Shown: piece after piece, positions 1 to 7,908 of the stretch | How the letters are laid out: the number at the start of each line of letters is the position of its first letter | Position numbering within the stretch: the first letter of the stretch is position 1 | DNA from: Syntrophus sp. (in: bacteria) | GTDB lineage: Bacteria > Desulfobacterota > Syntrophia > Syntrophales > UBA8958 | Length of the DNA stretch: 37,437 bases | Assembly (NCBI GenBank): GCA_025355725.1 | Contig: JANXZC010000012.1 | Span: 1 to 37,437 of the forward strand | Direction: 5' to 3' | Notes under the pieces: generated by a model | What the model saw: only the letters and a program-made list of their open reading frames with translations | The model's database searches: none | What the model was told of the DNA's origin: nothing | Translations under genes and position numbers: made by a program

Positions 1-1203
1 GACCACATGACGGTCCCCCCTGAGAATCCGGGAGCCGCCCGTAAGGTCATATTCGCTGAAAGACGACTTGAAATTATTGATACCGACCCCTGTCAGGGGG
101 AACTGTTCTATGACGGAGATGGCGGCCTGATTCATCGGCAACCTGGTCCGGGCGGAACCCTCATCGCTGTAGAAAAAACGTTTCTGAATCATTGAATAAT
201 TCGGATAGATGAACAAGACGGAAAAGGCAAGGGCGACGCTGATAATGATGACAGTTTGGGTCTGAAAGAGTTTTTTCCTCACGAGAAAAAAGAAGACCAG
301 GGGCAGCGAAAGGGGCAGCGTTAGCCAGGCCGCCCTGGAAAGAGTGGTCAGAATCCCCGCCAGGCCAAGGGTAAAGGTGATAAAATACCATATCTGCAAG
401 GATTTTTTCTTCTCAACCATGAGGAGGGCCAGGGTCAAGGGCAGGAGCATTTCAAAAAAATAGGCCAGATTGTTGGGATGACCGATCGTGCCCGTCGCCC
501 TGCTGACCATGCCTCCCAGGCTCTGTCCCACCAGGGCCTGCTCTCCCAGGAACTTCAGGCCCAGGGCAAGCCCCGTTTTAAATTGGATAATAGCCAGGAC
601 GGCCTGGGAAAAGACGCCTACAGTGAAAAAAAAGAGCAGTACGCGCAGATACTTTTCCTCCCGTAGATTCATGATCACGAAGAAGACGGCAATGAGCACC
701 ATGATGCGGATGATCTCATAAAAACTGAGTATCCGGTCGGCGGCGTTCCACAGGCTGAGGATTACGGTGAGGAAAAAGAAGACATGGGACCCCAGGAGGA
801 GGCCGTTGTATTCCAGCAGGGGCTGCTGCCTGGTGGACCAGTATTTGTAGAGGAGGAGGAGAAACAGGGCCAGAATGGTCACGTGAATGGCGGAGATATC
901 TATACCCTGGGCGCCGCCCACGTGTTCTTTGCGGTAGAAAAACCCGAGGTTGATCCGCAGGGGGATGCTCATGGCGAAAAGGATGAGAAAGCCTACAATA
1001 AGCTGCTCGTTCCTGCGGATTATCACTGCGGCAAAAAAGACGAGCAGCGCCCCTAAAACGCCGAAAAGATATTTGAACTCCAGCTCACTGAACACAACGG
1101 CCAAGAAGGTGGAAAGAATGCCAAAGGCCAGACAGACAGCCAGGATAGTAAGCTTTTCTCCGGATGCCTGGGCTGCGGTCTGATCGGAAGAGAGGACTTT
1201 CAT
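1..1203 (-). CDS. O-antigen ligase/polymerase-family membrane protein, 3' end cut by the window edge
   Basis: An uninterrupted reading frame of 401 codons runs from ATG at 1203 leftward to base 1 without a stop, so the C-terminus lies outside the window. The product is almost entirely hydrophobic, with about eight or nine membrane segments visible. It carries the stretch RATGTIGHPNNLAYFF near residues 225-240 and TLSRAAWLTLPLSLP further on, which are typical of the Wzy_C/O-antigen ligase family. Such proteins polymerise or transfer lipid-linked glycans on the periplasmic face. It follows the BY-kinase-like gene by 8 bases, last in a visible four-gene minus-strand operon with export and co-polymerase genes, so a role as polymerase or ligase of this exopolysaccharide is likely. 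Whether it polymerises repeats or ligates finished chains cannot be told from the sequence. Confidence 0.85.
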   Translation of the reverse strand, partial: MKVLSSDQTAAQASGEKLTILAVCLAFGILSTFLAVVFSELEFKYLFGVLGALLVFFAAVIIRRNEQLIVGFLILFAMSIPLRINLGFFYRKEHVGGAQGIDISAIHVTILALFLLLLYKYWSTRQQPLLEYNGLLLGSHVFFFLTVILSLWNAADRILSFYEIIRIMVLIAVFFVIMNLREEKYLRVLLFFFTVGVFSQAVLAIIQFKTGLALGLKFLGEQALVGQSLGGMVSRATGTIGHPNNLAYFFEMLLPLTLALLMVEKKKSLQIWYFITFTLGLAGILTTLSRAAWLTLPLSLPLVFFFLVRKKLFQTQTVIIISVALAFSVLFIYPNYSMIQKRFFYSDEGSARTRLPMNQAAISVIEQFPLTGVGINNFKSSFSEYDLTGGSRILRGDRHVV

Positions 1204-1211
1204 TGCCTTGC

Positions 1212-1940
1212 TTAGAGGTATTTATAAATCTGTTTCGGAATGAAGAACTGCTGTTTGTTTAAAATGGCGCCAATAATCCGGGAGTTGGTCATTTGCAGGT
1301 ATTTTTGGGCGACTTGCGCCACCTCCCAACTTGTCTCTTCATGCTGGAGAACCAATATAGCGCCATCGGTTTTACCGGCGAGAACAGGAGATTCCGGATA
1401 GTGTATCAGGGGGGAAGCGTCGATTATGATGAAGGAAAAGGTGGTTCTTAACTGTTCCAGCAAGGCCAGGAAGGCGGGGGACTGATAAAGGACAATCGGA
1501 TTCACTACCGAATGGCCGGCGGGAATGAAATGAAAACCGGGGATGGTTGCTTTATTCTGTCCTTCCCGGCATCTCTCCGTCTCGTCCAACTGCACGCACA
1601 CCAGCACTTCATGAAGCTCGGCTGTTCCATCCACCAGCTCCGTCAGTCCCTTTTCCCGGGGAACACCGAAATGGCTGTGGAGCGCCGGAGCCCTAAGGTT
1701 TCCGTCGATCAGGAGGGCATTTCTTGTGGAATCGTAGGCATAGGCATAGGTCATATTCAGGGCAACGGTGGAGGTTCCTTCGCCGCCGTTGGCGGAGGTG
1801 ACGACGATGGCGTAAGAGTCCTTTTCCTGAAAGAAGGGGAGATTGAGGATGGTCCGGTAGAATTGATCAAAAAGATTCCACATCAGGGGGAGTCTGGCGG
1901 TGGCTCTCTGGACGGCTTTTTTTCTGAACACGGCAAACAT
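1212..1940 (-). CDS. CpsD/CapB-like P-loop ATPase (BY-kinase-like) of the exopolysaccharide operon
   Basis: This 242-residue protein has the fold signature of the soluble BY-kinase/MinD-like ATPases that partner Wzz-type co-polymerases. The Walker A region is SANGGEGTSTVALN (about residues 49-62), the A' motif is LLIDGNLRAP with Asp79, and Walker B is FIIIDASPL with Asp174. The Walker A lysine expected in GEGKST is Thr56 here; the codon reads ACC. The C-terminal tyrosine cluster of true BY-kinases is reduced to Tyr239 and Tyr241. The gene starts 14 bases after the co-polymerase gene and ends 8 bases before the ligase/polymerase gene, so the three are almost certainly co-transcribed. It probably regulates chain length or export. 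Autokinase activity is doubtful because of the missing lysine and short Tyr tail. Confidence 0.85.
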   Translation of the reverse strand: MFAVFRKKAVQRATARLPLMWNLFDQFYRTILNLPFFQEKDSYAIVVTSANGGEGTSTVALNMTYAYAYDSTRNALLIDGNLRAPALHSHFGVPREKGLTELVDGTAELHEVLVCVQLDETERCREGQNKATIPGFHFIPAGHSVVNPIVLYQSPAFLALLEQLRTTFSFIIIDASPLIHYPESPVLAGKTDGAILVLQHEETSWEVAQVAQKYLQMTNSRIIGAILNKQQFFIPKQIYKYL

Positions 1941-1954
1941 CCTTCTTGTCTCGT

Positions 1955-3838
1955 TTATTTCCGAATCTTTCCCTTTGTTACCAGGGAATCCCTGATTTCT
2001 GTCGGCGCCATGGTAATTTTTCCGGTTGATTTCCCGAACAGAGGGATATCTTTCTCCTGGCGTGATGAAGATGTATTTTCTTGTGGTGCTGTTTGAGGAA
2101 CGGCCGGCCGGTTAACAGCCGCCCCCTGAGGAAGGGCGCCCTTGAAAATGGCTGCATCCTGGAGTGCTGGCTTGTCAACGGGATTGTTATTAACATCACC
2201 GCCTTTAGATGCTTCTGGAGCGGGACCTTCTGTATTGACGGTGCGTGCGGGTTCGGTATAAGCGGGGGCCGCGGCATACTGTACCTGCCGGTGGGACGAT
2301 TGCGTTGTGACATGGACATAATAGGCGAAAAGCGCGGCGACGGCGATCACGATGGAGGTCGCAACGGAAGCGATATTTTTATTCAGAAACCCTTTTTGGG
2401 AGGTATGGGTGTGTGTGGCGTCTTTCCCCTCTGACCTCGTCTCATCTACGTCCAGGAGGGGGATGGTAATAAGCAAGGGGACGTTGAGATAGTTCCGGAC
2501 GTCGATATCATCCTTGAAGGTATGATTGAAAAATTCCCGGACCGCGGAAAGGGTAAAAGCGAGAAAGAGGCCCAGCATTGAAGAGAGGCCGATAATGAGG
2601 GCGGAATCGGGGAAGTAGGGGGCCATCGGCGCGATTGCAGGACTCACGATCTTCACGCTGGAGATCTTCCTGGTATCAAGGTCGTCGGAAATGCGCAGAT
2701 CTTCAGCTTTTTTCTTGTAGAGCTGATAATTTACTTCGACGATTTCCCGCTGCCGTTCCAATTGTTTCAGTCGCATCGTCAGGCCGTTAATCTCTTCGAG
2801 CTGCTTTTTCTGTGTCGTCAATTCTTTGTAAAGACTGTTCTTTTTTGCCTCGGAGATGGATACTTCCGTATGGATGATGTTCAGGAGACTGTCTGTCTTC
2901 TGTTTGCGGAGGCCGCTGAGCTGGCGGTCGATGCTTCGCACTTCCGTAGCTTTGGGGGTGTAGGTTTTCAAAAGCCGGTCTCTTTCAACCTTAAGACGGA
3001 AATAAGACTGGTCAAGGGCGGCTAAATAGGCCAGCTTGTCGGCGTTGGGAGATCCGAGATCCGGTGTTTCGATCCAGCCGTCGAGATTAACAGCCATTTT
3101 TTTCACGCTGTTGAGTTTTGTAACCCCCTGCTCGACAGTGATGCGATTTGATACATGGTCTGCTTCCAACTCCGCAATACGCCTCAAGAGTAAATCCTTT
3201 TGCAAGGCAAGGTTGGAGATGTTGGTCTGGTTCAGGAAGGTCTGAAGTTCGTCTTCCGCCTGTTTCAATAGCTTATCATACAGCTCTAACTGTTCGAGAT
3301 AAAATTGATAAGTCTGCTTGGATTCGTTAACCTTCGTATGCTGATTGATATATTCATCGACATAGGTATTGGCAGCGAGGGCGGCAAAGAGGGGATCTGT
3401 CCAGCGAAAGGAAAGCTTCATCATGTCTGTATCTTCGATGTAGGTAACCTTTAAGGCCTTGCTGAAGGAGTTGATATCTCCCTTTTCATCGTCGGCCTTT
3501 CCCCTTTTCTTCATCTCTTCAATGTGACCCCTCATCCTTTCCACGACCTTCTGAGTCAGGTACTGCCCCCTGATCAGTTCGATTTCATTATTGATGTTGG
3601 CGGATCGCTCCTGAAAAAGGATGTTGTAATTTTCGGGACGGTACTGCTCCATCCCCGCGAACTGGGCCTTGCCGAGCTTGACGATAATCTTGGCTTCCGC
3701 GCGATAGAGGGGAGAAACGAAAAGGCAATAACAGGAGGATATGATCAGGGAGGTGAGAAACACGGACAGAATCAGGACCTTGTTCTTAAAGAGGATGTAG
3801 AATACATCCCGGAGGGAAAAGGTTCTTTTAGTTTCCAT
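1955..3838 (-). CDS. Wzz-type polysaccharide co-polymerase (chain-length determinant) with an extra C-terminal membrane helix
   Basis: The 627-residue protein has a Wzz N-terminus (TFSLRDVFYILFKNK), TM1 at about 21-41, a long periplasmic coiled-coil region at about 170-385, and TM2 at about 412-433, preceded by the Pro-rich PAIAPMAPYFPDS typical of the family. These proteins form periplasmic oligomers that set polymer length. Unusually there is a third hydrophobic helix at about 489-509 followed by a roughly 115-residue Pro/Ala/Asn/Ser-rich tail. The ATPase domain found in fused Wzc proteins is instead encoded by the next gene. I chose ATG at 3838; an in-frame TTG at 3862 would add eight residues that do not look like family sequence. 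It lies 33 bases downstream of the export lipoprotein gene, in the same operon. Confidence 0.9.
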   Translation of the reverse strand: METKRTFSLRDVFYILFKNKVLILSVFLTSLIISSCYCLFVSPLYRAEAKIIVKLGKAQFAGMEQYRPENYNILFQERSANINNEIELIRGQYLTQKVVERMRGHIEEMKKRGKADDEKGDINSFSKALKVTYIEDTDMMKLSFRWTDPLFAALAANTYVDEYINQHTKVNESKQTYQFYLEQLELYDKLLKQAEDELQTFLNQTNISNLALQKDLLLRRIAELEADHVSNRITVEQGVTKLNSVKKMAVNLDGWIETPDLGSPNADKLAYLAALDQSYFRLKVERDRLLKTYTPKATEVRSIDRQLSGLRKQKTDSLLNIIHTEVSISEAKKNSLYKELTTQKKQLEEINGLTMRLKQLERQREIVEVNYQLYKKKAEDLRISDDLDTRKISSVKIVSPAIAPMAPYFPDSALIIGLSSMLGLFLAFTLSAVREFFNHTFKDDIDVRNYLNVPLLITIPLLDVDETRSEGKDATHTHTSQKGFLNKNIASVATSIVIAVAALFAYYVHVTTQSSHRQVQYAAAPAYTEPARTVNTEGPAPEASKGGDVNNNPVDKPALQDAAIFKGALPQGAAVNRPAVPQTAPQENTSSSRQEKDIPLFGKSTGKITMAPTEIRDSLVTKGKIRK

Positions 3839-3871
3839 GCCGATGGCTCCCGTTAAACACAAAATACTGCA

Positions 3872-4957
3872 TCAGTATCGTGACACACCCACGGGTATTT
3901 TGTGGACTTCATATTGGAAGGAAAGGTTCGATCCCTGCCATAAGAGAAGCTTGCTGATGTATTGGTCGACGAACTCGTCCGCTATGGCGATGGCCGTTTT
4001 CGGGACGTAAACAACGCTGTTGCTGGGGAGAATGAAATCTTCTTCCGTTTTCCCTCCCAGGAGGACATTTTCAAGATTAATCGTCCGCACCGTCGCCTGG
4101 TTGTTTTCATTCCACGTGAGGACCTTGACTTTTCCCAGGGAACCCGTGGGCAGGATATTTCCGGAGAAGGCGATAGCCTGAAGGACCGTCATCGGTTTGG
4201 ACATAGAGATGGCGCCGGGCCGTTGTACCTCGCCGAATACGAAGATCCGGTTGCCCGCAATGCTTTCCACGAGGACAGAAATCTGGAGATTGGTGAAATC
4301 ACGCTTGTATTCCCTGGCAAGATCATTTTTAAGTTCGTCCACCGTCCTACCTGCCGCCGGGATGCTTTTCAGCAGCGGCGGGTAGATCTTGCCGTCCGGG
4401 GCGATAATGCACAGCCGCGCCTGTCCCCGCGGCGAATTGGTGATGGCCTTCTGTAATTCCGTGATATGAGAGGAAAACTTGTTGACGTTGACAGTGACCT
4501 GGGGATCGCTCAGGATATCCGAATAGGCACTGGCTATGGCACTTGCCAGTACCGTCGGCTTCATGCCGGCGGCCATAAAATCCCCCTTGATGGGCAGGGT
4601 AATCTTGCCGTCCGGTCGAATGACCAACGTTCGGTTGATCTGGGGGTGGTAGTAAAATTCGACGTTAACTTCGTCGTTGACGCCCAGGGAGTAATCCTCG
4701 GCCTGTGGGGCCAGGGAAATGTGATACATGACCTCGATTTGATCCCCCGGTGAAAGACGGTATTTATTCAGGCCTTCATTGAGGCTGGTAATAACCGTGG
4801 CCCGTATCTTGGTTTTTTCGATATCGCTGATCTGATCGGTATAGCTTTTCGTGCCGTCGATCGTCTGCTGATGGGTGCGAACAGGTGTACAACCCGGCAC
4901 GACGATGACAAGGAAAAACAAAGACGAAAGAAGTAGCGCCGAAGAATGCTTTTTCAT
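3872..4957 (-). CDS. Wza-type outer-membrane polysaccharide export lipoprotein (Poly_export/SLBB)
   Basis: The 361-residue protein starts MKKHSS and has a hydrophobic signal ending in VVPGC, a lipobox-like site that would acylate Cys23. Next comes a polysaccharide export (PES) domain containing LSPGDQIEVMYH and a second module with VNDEVNVEFYYHP, then LVIRPDGKITLPIKGD. Later segments, IAPDGKIYPPLL and IFVFGEVQRPGAISM, are typical SLBB repeats. Family members form the outer-membrane channel for capsule or exopolysaccharide. It is the first gene of the visible minus-strand operon. ATG at 4957 has GGAGGT only one base upstream, which is unusually close; a TTG nine bases earlier is the alternative start but would place extra residues before the signal peptide. 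The operon promoter should lie in the divergent gap at 4958-5255. Confidence 0.9.
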   Translation of the reverse strand: MKKHSSALLLSSLFFLVIVVPGCTPVRTHQQTIDGTKSYTDQISDIEKTKIRATVITSLNEGLNKYRLSPGDQIEVMYHISLAPQAEDYSLGVNDEVNVEFYYHPQINRTLVIRPDGKITLPIKGDFMAAGMKPTVLASAIASAYSDILSDPQVTVNVNKFSSHITELQKAITNSPRGQARLCIIAPDGKIYPPLLKSIPAAGRTVDELKNDLAREYKRDFTNLQISVLVESIAGNRIFVFGEVQRPGAISMSKPMTVLQAIAFSGNILPTGSLGKVKVLTWNENNQATVRTINLENVLLGGKTEEDFILPSNSVVYVPKTAIAIADEFVDQYISKLLLWQGSNLSFQYEVHKIPVGVSRY

Positions 4958-5255
4958 GACCTCCAAGAGATCCGTCTCACATTGATGCAGGTTAGCGGTT
5001 TCCCGAACAAACTGAATGCCCTTCCGGACAGTTCATGGGGGTCGCAGTAAGTATGAGGAAGATGACAAAAGATATTAAAATATTAACAAAAAAAACAACC
5101 CGTCCCCGAGAATTCCCATACCATTTACTTAACGATCAATCAAGGATAAATTCCCATATTCACATCGGAAATGGCAAGAAACAGTTGTGAGGGAACACTA
5201 AATGTGATAGGTATTGAAAGGTTTTTTTATCCGGTTTAAGCAAGGATGCAACCCA
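4958..5255. promoter_or_regulatory. Divergent intergenic region of the exopolysaccharide locus with a 10-base direct repeat
   Basis: This AT-rich gap separates the start of the minus-strand export operon from the plus-strand SUMF1 gene and must hold both promoters. A perfect 10-base direct repeat, AATTCCCATA, occurs at 5111-5120 and 5149-5158 (38 bases apart, nearly four helical turns). A run rich in A/T with the near-palindrome GATATTAAAATATT lies at about 5071-5085. I found no convincing sigma-54 (GG-N10-GC) or strong -35/-10 pair and no c-di-GMP (GEMM) riboswitch core. The repeat may be a regulator site; this is inference. Confidence 0.4.
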
Positions 5256-6158
5256 ATGATTAGAAAAATTGTTTTCTCTTTCATCGTGCTGTTGATGGCT
5301 GCTTCGGCCTTAGGGGCGGACAAACCGGATGAGCCCAAGTTCATCAAGAACAGCCTCGGCATGAAATTCATCCGGATTCCCTCCGGGGACTTTATGATGG
5401 GCGCCACCAGTCAGGAGGCAGGCCGGCGGACGGATGAACCACAGCACCAGGTCGCCATCACCAAACCTTTTTACCTGCAGACGACGGAAGTTACCCAGGG
5501 GCAATGGCAAGCGGTGATGGGGCGCAATCCCTCCTTTTTTAAGGAATGCGGAGACGATTATCCTGTCGAGCAGGTATCCTGGCATGACGCCCAGGAATTC
5601 ATCCGTCGCCTGAACAAGAAGGATGGGATCGCCGCCTATCGCCTGCCCACGGAGGCGGAATGGGAATATGCGGCCCGGGCCAACAGCACCGCAACCCTTT
5701 CTGAAGGCGTCCTTTATATAGTGGGAGGGAATGAGACGGCAATCCTCGAAAATATTGCCTGGTTTAGCGGGAACAGTTGCGGCGAGAACAAATCGGGAAA
5801 CAAGGGGGATACCTGGCAGACCGGTAATTATGTATGCCGCGCATGCAGTACGCAAGCAGTGGGGCAGAAACCGGCGAATCCCTGGGGTCTTTATGACATG
5901 CTCGGAAATGTCTGGGAGTGGGTGCAGGATTGGCAGGGTGCTTATCCCACCGGTCCCGTGACCGATCCTACGGGGCCTCCCACGGGTACGATGCGTGTCT
6001 TTCGCGGTGGCGCCTGGCTAAGCGGGGCAGGCTATTGTCTCCCTGCCTTCCGGGGTGGAGACAACCCCGCCATGCGTGATATCGCGATCGGGTTTCGTCT
6101 GGTAAAATCGATGGACCCCCTCCCGGTTGCCGTTCCGGCGGCGCCGGTTGCCCATTGA
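5256..6158 (+). CDS. Secreted SUMF1/FGE-sulfatase-domain protein (copy 1)
   Basis: This 300-residue protein begins with a clear Sec signal peptide (MIRKIVFSFIVLLMAASALGA). A full formylglycine-generating-enzyme-like domain follows, with landmarks GMKFIRIPSGDFMMG, TTEVTQGQWQAVMG, PVEQVSWHDAQEF, YRLPTEAEWEYAARA, NPWGLYDMLGNVWEWV and RVFRGGAWLSGAGYC. In human FGE two catalytic cysteines fall in the last block. Here only the second is present and the first position is Ser, so true formylglycine formation is unlikely. A structural or sugar-binding role in the envelope is possible. ATG at 5256 is preferred because AAGGA lies 6-10 bases upstream and the signal peptide begins there; an earlier in-frame start would add 14 residues. 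A paralogue lies at 16633-17736. It converges with the AMIN-domain gene 22 bases downstream. Confidence 0.9.
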   Translation: MIRKIVFSFIVLLMAASALGADKPDEPKFIKNSLGMKFIRIPSGDFMMGATSQEAGRRTDEPQHQVAITKPFYLQTTEVTQGQWQAVMGRNPSFFKECGDDYPVEQVSWHDAQEFIRRLNKKDGIAAYRLPTEAEWEYAARANSTATLSEGVLYIVGGNETAILENIAWFSGNSCGENKSGNKGDTWQTGNYVCRACSTQAVGQKPANPWGLYDMLGNVWEWVQDWQGAYPTGPVTDPTGPPTGTMRVFRGGAWLSGAGYCLPAFRGGDNPAMRDIAIGFRLVKSMDPLPVAVPAAPVAH

Positions 6159-6180
6159 TTATCAACCGGCGGCGAAGCTG

Positions 6181-6717
6181 TTATTTTTTACTCGCCCCTT
6201 CCGTAATCTCCAGTAGAAAAAGGTTTTTTGACTTGATGAAGGAGGGTTGGGCAAAATAATTCAGTGATCCATTCATGTCGAGAACAATACGAAGTTTCTT
6301 TGCTTTCCGGTCGTGATAGGATCGCATCTGCTTGATGTACCGACCATTGACGGCGATTTTTGAATAATCTTTTTGCAGGAAAATAACTACGGGATGGAGA
6401 TCCAGGACCACGCGGGGATTATCACCTTCGATTCTGGATATTTCCGGGATGTAGAAGCGGTTCATGGTTAACAGGAGGTCTTCTTTGGCCTCTTCGATAT
6501 GGAAGGAAAGCTCCTTAATGGTTAAGGGTTTTTCCGCTGACGTCTGGGTTTGGGTGCTGCCCCCGGTTTTAGCTCTTTCTGCGGCTTCTCCGGAAGGAAT
6601 CCCTCCGGACAAAAAAAGGCTCATGACCAATATGAGCAAAAAGATCGGCCCCGTCGGCTTCCGGAAGGGTTGCTGTAAGGCGTGAATAAAGAATATCATT
6701 GACAAGTACTTTATCAT
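6181..6717 (-). CDS. AMIN-domain periplasmic protein
   Basis: The 178-residue product has an N-terminal hydrophobic segment at about residues 24-40 (FLLILVMSLFLSGG) that looks like a late signal peptide or anchor. A short Ser/Thr/Gln-rich linker follows, then a beta-rich domain with GDNPRVVLDLHPV, GRYIKQMRSY and KLRIVLDMNGS, the pattern of AMIN domains. AMIN domains bind peptidoglycan or guide envelope proteins such as secretins and amidases to their site. ATG at 6717 is used; ATG at 6699 (MIFFIHAL) would give a shorter leader. The gene is divergent from the GT4 gene with only 39 bases between starts, so the two promoters must overlap. Position inside the exopolysaccharide locus suggests an envelope-anchoring accessory, but no specific role can be assigned. 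Confidence 0.75.
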   Translation of the reverse strand: MIKYLSMIFFIHALQQPFRKPTGPIFLLILVMSLFLSGGIPSGEAAERAKTGGSTQTQTSAEKPLTIKELSFHIEEAKEDLLLTMNRFYIPEISRIEGDNPRVVLDLHPVVIFLQKDYSKIAVNGRYIKQMRSYHDRKAKKLRIVLDMNGSLNYFAQPSFIKSKNLFLLEITEGASKK

Positions 6718-6756
6718 GCCTGCAGGTTTTATAAAAGGGGGAATCTAAATAGCCTC

Positions 6757-7857
6757 ATGCAATTGAATGTAGCCATAATCGGAGCGCGGGGTATTCCGGC
6801 GACATATGGGGGCTTCGACACGCTCGTAGAGGAACTTTCCGTGCGACTTGTCCGCGATCATGCAATGAAAGTGACGGTCTATTGCCGGACGGACTATTAT
6901 GTTGAGAGGCCGAAGTATTTTTCCGGTGTAGAATGTGTCTATATTTCCGCACCGAGGATAAAGGGCCTGGAGAGCCTTATCCACACTTTTCTCTGTTCCC
7001 TTCATGCCTTGACCAGGAATTACGACCTTATCTTTATTGTCGATCCCGGAAATGCACCGATTGTAGTAATGCTTAAGTTGCTGAATAAAATCGTTGTTAT
7101 ACATACGGACGGTTTAGGCTGGAAGCGAAGAAAATGGGGCTATCTTGCCAGGCGATATTACCGGTGGGTTGAGTGGGTATCGGCACGGATGGTGAAGAAC
7201 ATCATCACTGATAATCAAGGGATGGCAGATTATTACTTGCAAAACTATCATGCCGATTCCATGCAAATCGCTTACGGCGCATCAAGTCCCTATGGAGTTG
7301 ATGAGACCATCTACAATGAACTTGGCCTTGCGACCGGTTCATACCTTCTTGCGGTGGCGAGATTAGAGCCCGAAAATAACGTCGATATAATTATCAGGGA
7401 ATATGTCGCCGCTAATGTGGAGTTGCCTCTGGTCGTTGTGGGGGGGGCGCCGTATGGCGAGGACTATATGGACTACCTGCGCTCCCTGGCTAACGAAAAG
7501 GTGCTTTTTGCCGGCCAGTTCAGCGATCAGGCTGAACTCAACGCCCTGTATAAAGGCGCCTATCTCTACGTTCACGGTCACGAAGTAGGAGGCACGAATC
7601 CTTCCCTGCTCCGGGCCATGGGATTTGGAACTGCCCCGCTCGTCATGGATGTCGATTATAATCGTTATGTTGTTGGACCGCAGGGTTTTGTTTTTACAAA
7701 GGAAGATGGTAATCTTGCGGCAACACTGGGCAAATTGGTAAATGATGCAAGTCAAGTAAAGAGAGCAGGTCAAACTGCCCTGGATCGGGTTAATAAAGAG
7801 TATAACTGGGAGGCCGTATCCACTCGTTATGCCGGATATTTTCAAAGTCTCACGTAA
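6757..7857 (+). CDS. GT4 glycosyltransferase with DUF1972 N-terminus (rhamnosyltransferase-like)
   Basis: The 366-residue protein opens with VAIIGARGIPATYGGFDTLVEEL, the hallmark of the DUF1972 N-terminal domain found in GT4 rhamnosyl- and other sugar transferases. A GT-B C-terminal domain follows, with YLLAVARLEPENN, VVVGGAPYG and VLFAGQFSDQAELNALYKGA, and the acceptor-side loop GHEVGGTNPSLLRAMGFGTAPLVMD. Length matches the family. It would add a nucleotide-sugar-derived residue to the lipid-linked repeat unit at the cytoplasmic membrane. It is followed 51 bases later by the initiating sugar transferase, consistent with one biosynthetic operon. The sugar donor cannot be read from sequence. 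The start is the first ATG of the frame, with a weak purine-rich AAAGGGGG about 15 bases upstream. Confidence 0.9.
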   Translation: MQLNVAIIGARGIPATYGGFDTLVEELSVRLVRDHAMKVTVYCRTDYYVERPKYFSGVECVYISAPRIKGLESLIHTFLCSLHALTRNYDLIFIVDPGNAPIVVMLKLLNKIVVIHTDGLGWKRRKWGYLARRYYRWVEWVSARMVKNIITDNQGMADYYLQNYHADSMQIAYGASSPYGVDETIYNELGLATGSYLLAVARLEPENNVDIIIREYVAANVELPLVVVGGAPYGEDYMDYLRSLANEKVLFAGQFSDQAELNALYKGAYLYVHGHEVGGTNPSLLRAMGFGTAPLVMDVDYNRYVVGPQGFVFTKEDGNLAATLGKLVNDASQVKRAGQTALDRVNKEYNWEAVSTRYAGYFQSLT

Positions 7858-7872
7858 CAAACGGCTACCGTT

Positions 7873-7890
7873 CCCACGCCGGAGCGTGGG
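7873..7890. repeat. Short intergenic palindrome (7-base stem, 4-base loop)
   Basis: CCCACGC and GCGTGGG are perfect inverted arms around CGGA, placed between the GT4 gene and the initiating transferase gene. The flanks (TTCCCACGC...) resemble short palindromic intergenic repeats common in many proteobacterial genomes. Only one copy is in the window. It has no T-run, so it is not a classic terminator. Confidence 0.55.
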
Positions 7891-7908
7891 GACAGGGGCG
7901 GTGTTAAG

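Noticed and set aside
4958-5255. Sigma-54 promoter or GEMM riboswitch in the export-operon control region
   Set aside because: TGGCAAG at about 5171 lacks a GC at the -12 position, and no GEMM core was found.
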